Source: Niveispirillum sp. (GTDB taxonomy: Bacteria; Pseudomonadota; Alphaproteobacteria; Azospirillales; Azospirillaceae). From it: a stretch of DNA of 8,013 nt. Every line of letters begins with the position of its first letter. Position 1 is the first letter of the stretch. The DNA is taken from the NCBI GenBank assembly GCA_016463045.1, contig JAEMSB010000169.1, forward strand, positions 564 to 8,576, written 5' to 3'. Below the pieces are notes generated by a model. That model had not been told where the DNA came from, searched no databases, and saw only the letters and a program-made list of their open reading frames with translations. Of the stretch, positions 1 through 5,816 are shown in pieces. The translations under genes were made by a program, and so were the position numbers.

Positions 1-661
1 CGTTGAAGCTGGTGGACAACGCGCGGGCGGCGGCAAAGCCGGCAATGCCCAGACGCGAACAGGCCCCTTCGGCACCACCGGCAACCATCACGTCGGCATC
101 GTCCAGCGCGATCATGCGCGCGGCGTCGCCGATAGAATGGGCACCCGTGGAGCAGGCCGTGACCACAGCGTGGTTCGGGCCCTTGTAGCCATGGTTGATG
201 GAGATGTGGCCCGACGCCAGATTGATCAGGCAGGACGGGATGAAGAAGGGCGAAACGCGGCGGGGACCCTTTTCGGCCAGCACCAGCGACGTTTCATAAA
301 TGCCAGGCAGGCCACCGATGCCGGAGCCCACGGACACGCCCGTGCGTTCGAATTCCTCGTCATTGGACGGCTTCCAGCCGCTGTCCTTGATGGCCTCCTC
401 CGCCGCCGCGATGGCGAACATGATGAAGTCATCCATCTTCTTCTGTTCCTTGGGCGGAATGAAGAGATCGAGGTTCAGCGTGCCGTCGCTGCCGTCACCG
501 CGCGGCACCTGGCCCGCGATGCGACAGGGAAGATCGGAGACATCGAAGCCCTGGATGGTGCGAATGCCCGACTGACCTTTGATCAGCCGATCCCAGTTGG
601 TTTGCACCCCGACCCCGAGCGGAGTCACGAGACCCATACCGGTGATGACGACGCGGCGCAT
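1..661 (-). CDS. fabF: 3-oxoacyl-ACP synthase II (KAS II), 3' end outside window
   Basis: Condensing enzyme of FASII: it elongates acyl-ACP with malonyl-ACP in the cytoplasm and usually governs the C16 to C18 step. The first 220 codons are visible, running leftwards off the window; the family is about 410-420 residues, so roughly half is missing. The N-terminus MRRVVITGMGLVTPLG is the standard thiolase-fold opening of FabF. The nucleophile is Cys170 in VVTACSTGAHSIGDA (codon at 152-154), followed by GGAEGACSRLGIAGFAAARALST, typical of FabF. The two catalytic histidines would lie in the unseen half. The start is ATG at 659-661, with AAGG at 670-673 eight bases upstream. It is the last visible gene of fabD-fabG-acpP-fabF, 140 bp after acpP. 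FabF rather than FabB is favoured by the acpP linkage and motif details. The family call is secure. Confidence 0.97.
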   Translation of the reverse strand, partial: MRRVVITGMGLVTPLGVGVQTNWDRLIKGQSGIRTIQGFDVSDLPCRIAGQVPRGDGSDGTLNLDLFIPPKEQKKMDDFIMFAIAAAEEAIKDSGWKPSNDEEFERTGVSVGSGIGGLPGIYETSLVLAEKGPRRVSPFFIPSCLINLASGHISINHGYKGPNHAVVTACSTGAHSIGDAARMIALDDADVMVAGGAEGACSRLGIAGFAAARALSTSFN

Positions 662-756
662 GTATCCGACCTTAAGAAGTGAAAACGATAACGGGTCGAG
701 ACCGACAGGACAGACCCGGAAAAAAGATAGTCACGCCCAAGCGGGATTGCCAGGAC

Positions 757-782
757 CGGGGCCGGCATGGCTGCCAGCCCCG
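757..782 (-). other. Hairpin between acpP and fabF
   Basis: A 10-bp stem (757-766 with 773-782) with a 6-nt loop lies about 20 nt after the acpP stop. Pair 763/776 is U-G only in the minus-strand RNA and would be A-C on the other strand, so the structure fits the fab transcript. No U-tract follows directly; a short T-run appears only about 30 nt later, near 720-725. It is therefore not a canonical terminator. It could protect the acpP 3' end or partly attenuate fabF, which is inference. Confidence 0.5.
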
Positions 783-801
783 TTCATCCCACCGTTCGGG
801 A

Positions 802-1038
802 TCAGCCCTGCTTGGAGCTGATGAACTCGATGGCGTTCTTGACCGTCAGGATCTTCTCTGCGGCGTCGTCCGGAATCTCGATGCCGAACTCTTCCTCGAA
901 GGCCATGACCAGCTCGACGGTGTCCAGGCTGTCAGCGCCCAGATCGTCGATGAAGCTGGCTTCGTCGGTGACCTTGGCCTCGTCGACGCCCAGGTGCTCG
1001 ACAACGATCTTCTTCACGCGTTCAGCAACATCGCTCAT
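802..1038 (-). CDS. acpP: Acyl carrier protein
   Basis: A 78-residue acidic protein that carries growing acyl chains on a 4'-phosphopantetheine arm; it is the substrate partner of FabD, FabG and FabF encoded around it. Ser37 in DDLGADSLDTVELV is the attachment residue recognised by AcpS. The length and four-helix pattern (MSDVAERVKKIVVEHLGV at the start, AIEFISSKQG at the end) match bacterial AcpP throughout. The start is ATG at 1036-1038, with AAAGG at 1047-1051 eight bases upstream. The gene sits 210 bp after fabG and 140 bp before fabF, both long gaps for an otherwise tight operon, and both gaps contain strong hairpins. AcpP is usually far more abundant than the enzymes around it, so separate transcript control here is plausible. 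No confident promoter could be picked out in 1039-1248. Identity is essentially certain. Confidence 0.98.
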   Translation of the reverse strand: MSDVAERVKKIVVEHLGVDEAKVTDEASFIDDLGADSLDTVELVMAFEEEFGIEIPDDAAEKILTVKNAIEFISSKQG

Positions 1039-1140
1039 TTATTTGACCTTTCAGGATCTTCCGGTGGGACCGGCCGGGGCCGGTTGTGAGGGTCATCGCG
1101 GGAGACGAACAAGCATATTCCTTGCCCAGCCCGCAACGCC

Positions 1141-1185
1141 GGTCAGGAAAGAGCCGTCACTTATCATGAACGGCGGCCCCTGACC
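1141..1185 (-). other. Hairpin in the acpP upstream region
   Basis: Perfect 7-bp outer arms (1141-1147 and 1179-1185) enclose a 6-bp inner stem (1153-1158 with 1169-1174, including one wobble pair in the minus-strand RNA) and a 10-nt loop, separated by an unequal internal loop. It lies about 100 bp before acpP. It may be a structured leader or simply a dyad around a regulator site; the sequence does not decide. Confidence 0.35.
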
Positions 1186-1201
1186 AGCATTCGCAGCAAG
1201 T

Positions 1202-1241
1202 GGTGCCGCAGGAGCCTTTTCTAAAGCCCCCAAGCGGCACC
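1202..1241 (-). other. Long two-part hairpin just after fabG
   Basis: Starting 7 nt after the fabG stop codon, perfect 8-bp arms (1202-1209 and 1234-1241) are stacked on a 9-bp inner stem (1210-1218 with 1223-1231), with a 2-nt bulge at 1232-1233 and a 4-nt loop (AGAA in the RNA). Three inner pairs are G-U in the minus-strand RNA and would be C-A mismatches on the plus strand, which ties the structure to the fab transcript. No U-tract follows. Candidate RNA processing or stabilising element between fabDG and acpP. Confidence 0.55.
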
Positions 1242-1248
1242 GCCCGCA

Positions 1249-1989
1249 TCAGATCATCGCCATGCCGCCATTCACATGCAGCGTCTGGCCCGTGACATAG
1301 GAAGCTTCGCTGGAGGCCAGAAACAGAACGGCAGCAGCGATATCATCAGGGGTGCCCAAACGGCCAGCGGGGATGCGGCTGTTCATCCCTTCCTTCTGGG
1401 CGTCTGTCAGAACATCGGTCATGGCCGTGGCGATCATGCCGGGCGCCACCGTATTGACGGTGATGCCGCGCGTCGCCACTTCCTGGGCCAGCGCCTTGGA
1501 CATGCCGATCATACCGGCCTTGGACGCAGCATAATTCACCTGTCCCGGATTGCCGGTCACGCCGACCACGGAGGTGATGCCGATGATACGGCCCCAGCGG
1601 CGCTTCATCATGCCCTTCACGGCGGCGCGGGCCAGACGGAAACCGGCGGTCAGGTTGACATTGATGACGCTGTCCCAGTCCTCATCCTTCATGCGCAGGA
1701 CGAGGCCGTCGCGCGTCAGGCCGGCATTGTTGACCAGGATATCGACGGTACCGCCCAGTGCGGCCTCGGCCTTCTTGAACAGTTCCTCAACCTGTGCCGG
1801 ATCGGACAGGTTGGCGGGCACCACGACAGCATTCTCGCCCAGTTCGGCGGCCAGCGCTTCCAGCGCCTCAACCTTGGTGCCGTGCAGGGCAACCTTGGCG
1901 CCCTTGGCATGCAGGGTGCGGGCGATGGCGGCACCAATGCCGCCCGACGCGCCCGTGACCAGGGCCGTCTTGCCGCTCAGGTCGAACAT
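1249..1989 (-). CDS. fabG: 3-oxoacyl-ACP reductase
   Basis: An NADPH-dependent reductase for the first reductive step of each FASII cycle, converting 3-oxoacyl-ACP to (R)-3-hydroxyacyl-ACP. At 246 residues it matches classic short-chain dehydrogenases. Visible motifs are TGASGGIG at residues 12-19 (cofactor binding), NNAG at 87-90, Asn112, Ser140, and Tyr153/Lys157 in the YAASK segment, giving the complete Asn-Ser-Tyr-Lys tetrad. The C-terminus ending in TLHVNGGMAMI is typical of FabG. The start is ATG at 1987-1989, preceded by GGAGG at 1996-2000 with 6-nt spacing. The gene begins 27 bp after fabD, so the two are cotranscribed. FabG belongs to a large SDR superfamily, but the operon with fabD, acpP and fabF settles the role. 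Confidence 0.97.
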   Translation of the reverse strand: MFDLSGKTALVTGASGGIGAAIARTLHAKGAKVALHGTKVEALEALAAELGENAVVVPANLSDPAQVEELFKKAEAALGGTVDILVNNAGLTRDGLVLRMKDEDWDSVINVNLTAGFRLARAAVKGMMKRRWGRIIGITSVVGVTGNPGQVNYAASKAGMIGMSKALAQEVATRGITVNTVAPGMIATAMTDVLTDAQKEGMNSRIPAGRLGTPDDIAAAVLFLASSEASYVTGQTLHVNGGMAMI

Positions 1990-2016
1990 GGAAAACCTCC
2001 AGATATGAAAAGCGGA

Positions 2017-2952
2017 TCAGGCCAGGGAGAATGCGTCGATATCGGCAGGCAGACCGACGGAACTGGCGACCAGTTCCTTGTCGATGCGCTTCACCAGACC
2101 CGCCAGAACCTTGCCGGCGCCCAGTTCTACCAGCTCCGTGACGCCCTGCTCCTTCATGAACAGCACGCTTTCACGCCAGCGCACAGCACCCGTGACCTGT
2201 TCCACCAGCAGGCGACGGATGGTTTCCGGGTCGGTGATGGCCGACGCGGTGACATTGGCGACCAGCGGAGCTGCCGGCGATACGATGGCGGTACCGGCCA
2301 GCGCCTCGGCCATGGCGTCGGCGGCGGGCTGCATCAGCGGGCAATGGAAGGGGGCGGACACGGGCAGCAGCATGGCGCGCTTGAAACCGCGTTCTGCCGC
2401 AATCTTGATGGCACGCTCCACCGCTTCCTTGTGTCCCGACACAACCACCTGACCGGGGGCATTGTCGTTGGCGGCGGTGCAGACCTGGCCCTGGGCGGCC
2501 TCTGCCGCAATCTCGCGCGCCGCGTCCAGATCGGCACCCAGGATGGCGGCCATGGCGCCGACGCCCACCGGAACGGCCTTCTGCATCGAACGACCGCGCA
2601 GCTTCAGCAGGCGGGCCGTGTCGCCCAAGCTGATGGAGCCGGCGGCACACAGGGCCGAATATTCACCCAGGCTGTGCCCTGCCACAAAGGCGGCCTTGGA
2701 CAGGTCCAGGCCCTTTTCCGCCTGTAACACGCGGGTAACGGCGACCGACACGGCCATCAGGGCCGGCTGGGCATTCTCTGTCAGGGTCAAGTCGTCACCG
2801 GGCCCGTCGAACATCAGGGCCGAGAGCTTCTGGCCCAGTGCCTCATCCACTTCGGCAAAGGTATCGCGGGCGATGGCGAACCGCTCGGCCAGCTCGCGGC
2901 CCATGCCGACGGCCTGACTGCCCTGACCGGGAAAGACGAATGCGCGGGTCAT
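2017..2952 (-). CDS. fabD: Malonyl-CoA:ACP transacylase
   Basis: Transfers malonyl from CoA to AcpP, supplying the extender unit for FabF and the other condensing enzymes. With the chosen start the protein has 311 residues, close to the E. coli length. Motifs seen are FVFPGQGSQ with Gln10 (oxyanion hole), GHSLGEYSA with nucleophile Ser94, Arg119 (malonate carboxylate), Asn162, and His203 in SAPFHCPLM (the catalytic His). I chose ATG at 2950-2952, which puts the family-typical MTRAFVFPGQG at the N-terminus and has AGGA seven nt upstream. An in-frame TTG five codons earlier (2967) has no ribosome binding site. It is the first gene of the fab operon, with a promoter immediately upstream. Identity is secure. 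Confidence 0.97.
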   Translation of the reverse strand: MTRAFVFPGQGSQAVGMGRELAERFAIARDTFAEVDEALGQKLSALMFDGPGDDLTLTENAQPALMAVSVAVTRVLQAEKGLDLSKAAFVAGHSLGEYSALCAAGSISLGDTARLLKLRGRSMQKAVPVGVGAMAAILGADLDAAREIAAEAAQGQVCTAANDNAPGQVVVSGHKEAVERAIKIAAERGFKRAMLLPVSAPFHCPLMQPAADAMAEALAGTAIVSPAAPLVANVTASAITDPETIRRLLVEQVTGAVRWRESVLFMKEQGVTELVELGAGKVLAGLVKRIDKELVASSVGLPADIDAFSLA

Positions 2953-2983
2953 AGATAGGTCCTGCAATAAATCATGTGCGGCC

Positions 2984-3011
2984 TTGATACAGCGGCAAAT
3001 GGCCCTGTCAA
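2984..3011 (-). promoter_or_regulatory. Predicted promoter of the fab operon
   Basis: Read leftwards, a perfect TTGACA (-35, 3006-3011) is followed after 16 nt by TATCAA (-10, 2984-2989). Transcription would start near 2977, giving a leader of about 25 nt before the fabD ATG. This is the best sigma70-type match between fabD and the divergent gene. The rest of the 292-bp divergent region (2953-3244) holds an 8-base A/T run near 3117-3124, a second copy of the -35 block and the promoter of the rightward gene. Confidence 0.6.
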
Positions 3012-3187
3012 GCCATCCGGTCCCGCAAAGACCGCACAGCCATAGCCTGACGATTACGGAAGGTCACATTAAGTCAATGGAACGACTGGAAGAGAACGAC
3101 AATCGCCGAGTAAAGATTTTTTTAACACTCAGAGCAGGAGGTGGGTGTCAAGCCAGTTGAACCATACGGAATCGATTCTGCTGCGCC

Positions 3188-3216
3188 TTCTGGGTGATGT
3201 CAGACAGGCCTATACT
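3188..3216 (+). promoter_or_regulatory. Predicted promoter of the tandem binding-protein genes
   Basis: TTCTGG (3188-3193), a 17-nt spacer, then TATACT (3211-3216), which matches the -10 consensus at five of six positions. Predicted start near 3223, leaving about 20 nt before the ATG at 3245. The only ribosome-binding-like sequence in that leader is a weak AAGG at 3226-3229, rather far from the start codon. Confidence 0.45.
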
Positions 3217-3244
3217 CTATGCCTGAAGGTCCTGGACCCTTGCT

Positions 3245-4018
3245 ATGGCGCGCACACCTCTCCTTTATCTCCTGCTGTTTCTGCTGCTCCTGGCTGTGGG
3301 CCGCGACAGCGGTGCGGAGGAGATTGGCCCGCCGCAGGGGGAACAGATCACCCTTATGGTTCCGGTCACACCACGCATGCTGGACCCTGCCCAGAATCTG
3401 CAGCCGTTGACGGAACGCTGGCTGTCGCATTTGGCAACACGGGCCAACTTACGCATGCGGATCCAGCCCGCCGCCTTCGACCGCCGTCTGGCCGACGTAA
3501 ACCGCAATCAAAACAGCTGCATCCTGGGTGCGGCTCGCCTGCCCGAGCGGGAGAACCTGATGCGTTGGCTGGCGGTCATCCGTCTGGACCAACTGGTGCT
3601 GATCGCGGCAGCCAGTGATCCGTTCAATGGGTCACTGGAGGCACTGATGCGCGAGGCGGATGATCGAATCGCGGCACCCAGCGGAATTTACCGGACTGTT
3701 CTTGAAGGTTACGGCGTGCGGTACGTAAGCGTCGAAGATCAGCGTGCGTTGGCCCGCATGGTTGCGGTCGGGCGCATCCGGTTCGGTATCGTGATCCGCG
3801 GTACCTTGCAGGTGCCGGAAGTCGCCGCGCTGGGACTGCGCGTGGTCGGTGAAATGCCGGCTCAGAAATATTGGTTTGCATGCAGCCGGAGCTTTCCCGA
3901 GGCGGTGGCCCAACGGATCATCGTCGTCATGAAAGAAGAGCACAGTGAGACGCTGCGCAAGCTGGCCATGGACGACGTCTGGACCGTCAAGGGCCCGGAA
4001 GGGGCGCAAACGCAGTGA
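3245..4018 (+). CDS. Exported solute-binding-like protein, copy 1
   Basis: A 257-residue protein with a signal peptide: a hydrophobic core LLYLLLFLLLLAV at about residues 6-18 and a likely cleavage after SGA at residue 24. The mature part has the size and pattern of type 2 periplasmic binding proteins, as in polar amino acid or similar uptake, but no family signature is strong enough to name a ligand. Distinctive features are Cys92 in SCILGAARLPEREN, a PSGIYRTVL block, VEDQRALARMV and Cys213 in WFACS; the two cysteines could form a disulfide. It is followed 63 bp later by a clear paralogue. No permease, ATPase, sensor kinase or chemoreceptor gene lies nearby, so a transport role is unproven; it could equally be a periplasmic sensor or an orphan. 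The ATG at 3245 is chosen because it places the signal peptide correctly, although its ribosome binding site is weak. Confidence 0.8.
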   Translation: MARTPLLYLLLFLLLLAVGRDSGAEEIGPPQGEQITLMVPVTPRMLDPAQNLQPLTERWLSHLATRANLRMRIQPAAFDRRLADVNRNQNSCILGAARLPERENLMRWLAVIRLDQLVLIAAASDPFNGSLEALMREADDRIAAPSGIYRTVLEGYGVRYVSVEDQRALARMVAVGRIRFGIVIRGTLQVPEVAALGLRVVGEMPAQKYWFACSRSFPEAVAQRIIVVMKEEHSETLRKLAMDDVWTVKGPEGAQTQ

Positions 4019-4081
4019 TTGAGAGGAGTTGCAGCTGGTCGGTGTCAGCAGCAGACCCTGCATAGAGGGGCAGTGTGGAGC

Positions 4082-4858
4082 ATGGCGGAAAGTCGGATAT
4101 GGCGATGGACAGGTTGGCTGCTGGGCGGGTTACTGATGGCGGCGGCCCCCTCGCAGGCGGGTGAACCCGTGCTGTATGGTGAAGAGACGGCGCCCCCCGT
4201 TACACTGATGATCTCCAACGCTCCGACGACGCTTGATACCTATGGCCACCCACAGCCGGCCCTGGGGCGCTGGCTGGCCCATATCGCCGACAAGGCGGTG
4301 GTGCGCCTCACCCTGCGACCTGTAACGTCAAAGGCTGATCTGGACACCAGCATGCGCAACGCCGACACCTGCGCCCTCGGCTGTGCCCGCCTGCCCGCAC
4401 GCGAGAATGCAGTACGTTGGTTAATGGAGGTGAAACGCGACCGGATGGTATTTGTGGGCCGGCAAGACGATACGTTTGCCGGCAACCTGTCCAACTTTCT
4501 GCGGCTGGCCAATGGCAAGATAGGTGCCCCCAGCGACGTCTACCGCACCGTCCTGGATAATCGCAGTATCCGATACATCGCCGTGGATGACCAAAGGCAG
4601 CTGGCCCATATGGTGGTCGATGGCAAGCTGCGCTTTGGCATGATGATCGGCGGGTCAATGAATACACCGGAGATCAAGGCCCTGCCCCTGCGCATCGTGG
4701 CCGAACTGCCCGAATTGGGCTTCTGGTTCGCCTGTTCACAGGCGATGCCGCAGCCTGTGGTGACCCGTATCGCAGAGACGCTGAAGACACCGGCGTCGCA
4801 GCAGCTTCACCGCGAGGCATTGAGCCATCTGCTCCCGGGCATGGCGGCAAGCCTTTAG
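4082..4858 (+). CDS. Exported solute-binding-like protein, copy 2
   Basis: A 258-residue paralogue of the preceding gene. The signal peptide has WLLGGLLMAAA at about residues 12-22 and a likely cleavage after SQA (residue 26). From Cys97 the two proteins align without a gap for 134 residues, with 64 identities by hand count, including ARLP.REN..RWL, APS.[IV]YRTVL, DQR.LA.MV, RFG and WFACS (Cys218 here). An extra Cys101 is unique to this copy. The start is ATG at 4082: the open frame extends back to a TTG directly after the previous stop, but those residues look non-coding, whereas ATG 4082 opens directly onto a signal peptide and has AGAGGGG about 11 nt upstream. It is probably cotranscribed with copy 1. 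The ligand is unknown. No clear terminator follows, so readthrough into the rps operon is possible. Confidence 0.8.
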   Translation: MAESRIWRWTGWLLGGLLMAAAPSQAGEPVLYGEETAPPVTLMISNAPTTLDTYGHPQPALGRWLAHIADKAVVRLTLRPVTSKADLDTSMRNADTCALGCARLPARENAVRWLMEVKRDRMVFVGRQDDTFAGNLSNFLRLANGKIGAPSDVYRTVLDNRSIRYIAVDDQRQLAHMVVDGKLRFGMMIGGSMNTPEIKALPLRIVAELPELGFWFACSQAMPQPVVTRIAETLKTPASQQLHREALSHLLPGMAASL

Positions 4859-4912
4859 CACCCCATGCGGAGGGGGCACCCCGCCCATGCCAGGCCTGGG
4901 CCGCACCGGGCC

Positions 4913-4940
4913 TTGCGTGTGGCCGCCTATTCTGTATAGT
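4913..4940 (+). promoter_or_regulatory. Predicted promoter of rpsF-rpsR-rplI
   Basis: TTGCGT (4913-4918), a 16-nt spacer and TATAGT (4935-4940, five of six positions). Transcription would start near 4947, leaving a leader of about 109 nt before rpsF. That is long enough for the autoregulatory structures common in ribosomal protein operons. Confidence 0.55.
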
Positions 4941-4959
4941 GCGCGCCTTCCGAAACCCC

Positions 4960-5018
4960 GCCGGTGCTTTGCCAAGGCGCCGGCTAGGACCGTGCGGCTG
5001 ATCCAGAACCCGTTCTGG
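4960..5018 (+). promoter_or_regulatory. Structured leader of the S6/S18 operon
   Basis: Two hairpins lie in the predicted 5' leader. The first (4960-4984) has a 10-bp stem with a 5-nt loop; two of its pairs are U-G in the plus-strand RNA, so it fits the rps transcript. The second (5003-5018) is a perfect 6-bp stem CCAGAA/TTCTGG around a CCCG loop. The S6:S18 complex is known to bind its own mRNA leader in many bacteria through a hairpin displaying a CCG element. The CCG in the second loop is suggestive, but I cannot match the full consensus by eye. Confidence 0.4.
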
Positions 5019-5055
5019 CCACAGCGGCGGACCATCAATAGCCATGGGGAGTTAT

Positions 5056-5523
5056 ATGGCACTGTATGAAACCATCCTGATTTTCCGTCAGGACATCTCC
5101 TCGACTCAGGTTGAAACCCTGACCGAGACCTTCAGCAACATCCTGAAGGAACAGGGCGGCTCCGTCGTCAAGACCGAGCAGTGGGGTCTGAAGACCCTGA
5201 CCTACCGGATCAAGAAGAACCGCAAGGGTCATTACGTCTATCTCGGCCTGGACGCCTCTGCGGCGGCCGTTGCCGAAATGGAGCGTAACCTGTCGATCAA
5301 CGAAGACGTGCTGCGCGTCATGACCGTCAAGGTCGAGAAGATCGAAGAAGGCCAGACCGCCATGCTCGCCAACAAGGGCGAGCGCGCGGAGCGTGGCCCC
5401 CGCGGTGGCTTCGGCGACCGTGGCCCGCGTCGTGAATTCGGCGACCGTGGTCCGCGCGAGGGCGGCTTCAGCCGTGGCCCGCGTCGTGACGCCGCCGTTG
5501 AAGGTGAAGGAGATCGCGCATGA
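5056..5523 (+). CDS. rpsF: 30S ribosomal protein S6
   Basis: Binds 16S rRNA in the central domain of the small subunit as a heterodimer with S18, encoded next. The protein has 155 residues. Residues 1 to about 100 are the ordinary ferredoxin-like S6 fold (MALYETILIFRQDIS, the QWGLKTLTYRIKK strand, HYVYLGLDA, NEDVLRVMTVKV). The rest is an Arg/Gly-rich tail in which RGPR recurs at residues 113, 122, 131 and 140, an exact 9-residue period. The start is ATG 5056 because GGGGAG at 5046-5051 sits four nt before it and MALYET is the family N-terminus; an in-frame ATG at 5044 has no such site. Its stop overlaps the rpsR start in ATGA. First gene of rpsF-rpsR-rplI. Confidence 0.97.
   Translation: MALYETILIFRQDISSTQVETLTETFSNILKEQGGSVVKTEQWGLKTLTYRIKKNRKGHYVYLGLDASAAAVAEMERNLSINEDVLRVMTVKVEKIEEGQTAMLANKGERAERGPRGGFGDRGPRREFGDRGPREGGFSRGPRRDAAVEGEGDRA
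5392..5499 (+). repeat. Four 27-bp in-frame repeats in the rpsF tail
   Basis: Four tandem units of nine codons encode RGPRGGFGD, RGPRREFGD, RGPREGGFS and RGPRRDAAV. The first four residues are invariant and the remainder drifts, with the last unit most diverged. The array is in frame and encodes a positively charged, probably disordered tail. Confidence 0.8.
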
Positions 5524-5801
5524 CCACCGAACGTCCCCAGGGCGCTCCCACGGGTGGCGCTCCCCGCTCCGGCGGTGGCCGTCGTCCGTTCTTCCGTCGC
5601 CGGAAGACCTGCCCGTTCTCCGGCCCGAACGCGCCGGCGATCGATTACAAGGACATCAAGCTGCTGTCCCGGTTCATCTCCGAGCGTGGCAAGATCGTCC
5701 CGTCCCGTATCACCGCCGTTTCGGCGAAGAAGCAGCGTGAGCTGGCCCGTGCTATCAAGCGCGCCCGCTTCCTGGCTCTTCTGCCCTACGTCGTCAAGTA
5801 A
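5520..5801 (+). CDS. rpsR: 30S ribosomal protein S18
   Basis: Partner of S6 on the platform of the 30S subunit. The 93-residue protein has the S18 core from about residue 24: FFRRRKTCPFSG with Cys31, then IDYKDIKLLSRFISERGKIVPSRITAVSAKKQRELARAIKRARFLALLPYV, which is highly typical. The first 22 residues are a Gly/Pro/Arg-rich extension (GAPTGGAPRSGGGRR), longer than in E. coli. The start codon overlaps the rpsF stop (ATGA), so the two subunits are translationally coupled. AAGGAG at 5507-5512 lies seven nt before the ATG, inside the rpsF coding end. Identity is secure. Confidence 0.98.
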   Translation: MTTERPQGAPTGGAPRSGGGRRPFFRRRKTCPFSGPNAPAIDYKDIKLLSRFISERGKIVPSRITAVSAKKQRELARAIKRARFLALLPYVVK

Positions 5802-5816
5802 GCCAGGAGAAAAGAC

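Noticed and set aside
1276..2727. A 483-codon open frame on the plus strand opposite fabG and fabD.
   Set aside because: It is antisense to two certain genes and its translation is rich in Gly/His/Arg/Asp, as expected from the complement of GC-rich coding DNA.
3105..3131. Possible bidirectional terminator around the T-run at 3117-3123.
   Set aside because: The flanking GAGT/ACTC arms are only four bases and the region lies upstream of both divergent genes, so termination there makes little sense.
3145..3618. Open frame with a GTG start just after a perfect AGGAGGT (3136-3142).
   Set aside because: The spacing is only two nt, most of the frame overlaps the signal-peptide protein in another frame, and the product is low-complexity with no recognisable motif. 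The Shine-Dalgarno-like sequence is probably chance.
4019..4081. TTG-initiated extension of the second binding-protein gene.
   Set aside because: It would place 21 polar, Cys/Gln/Arg-containing residues before a normal signal peptide, and no ribosome binding site supports it.
4890..4899. Palindrome CCAGGCCTGG after the second binding-protein gene.
   Set aside because: A short perfect palindrome is expected by chance in GC-rich DNA, and there is no T-run to make it a terminator.
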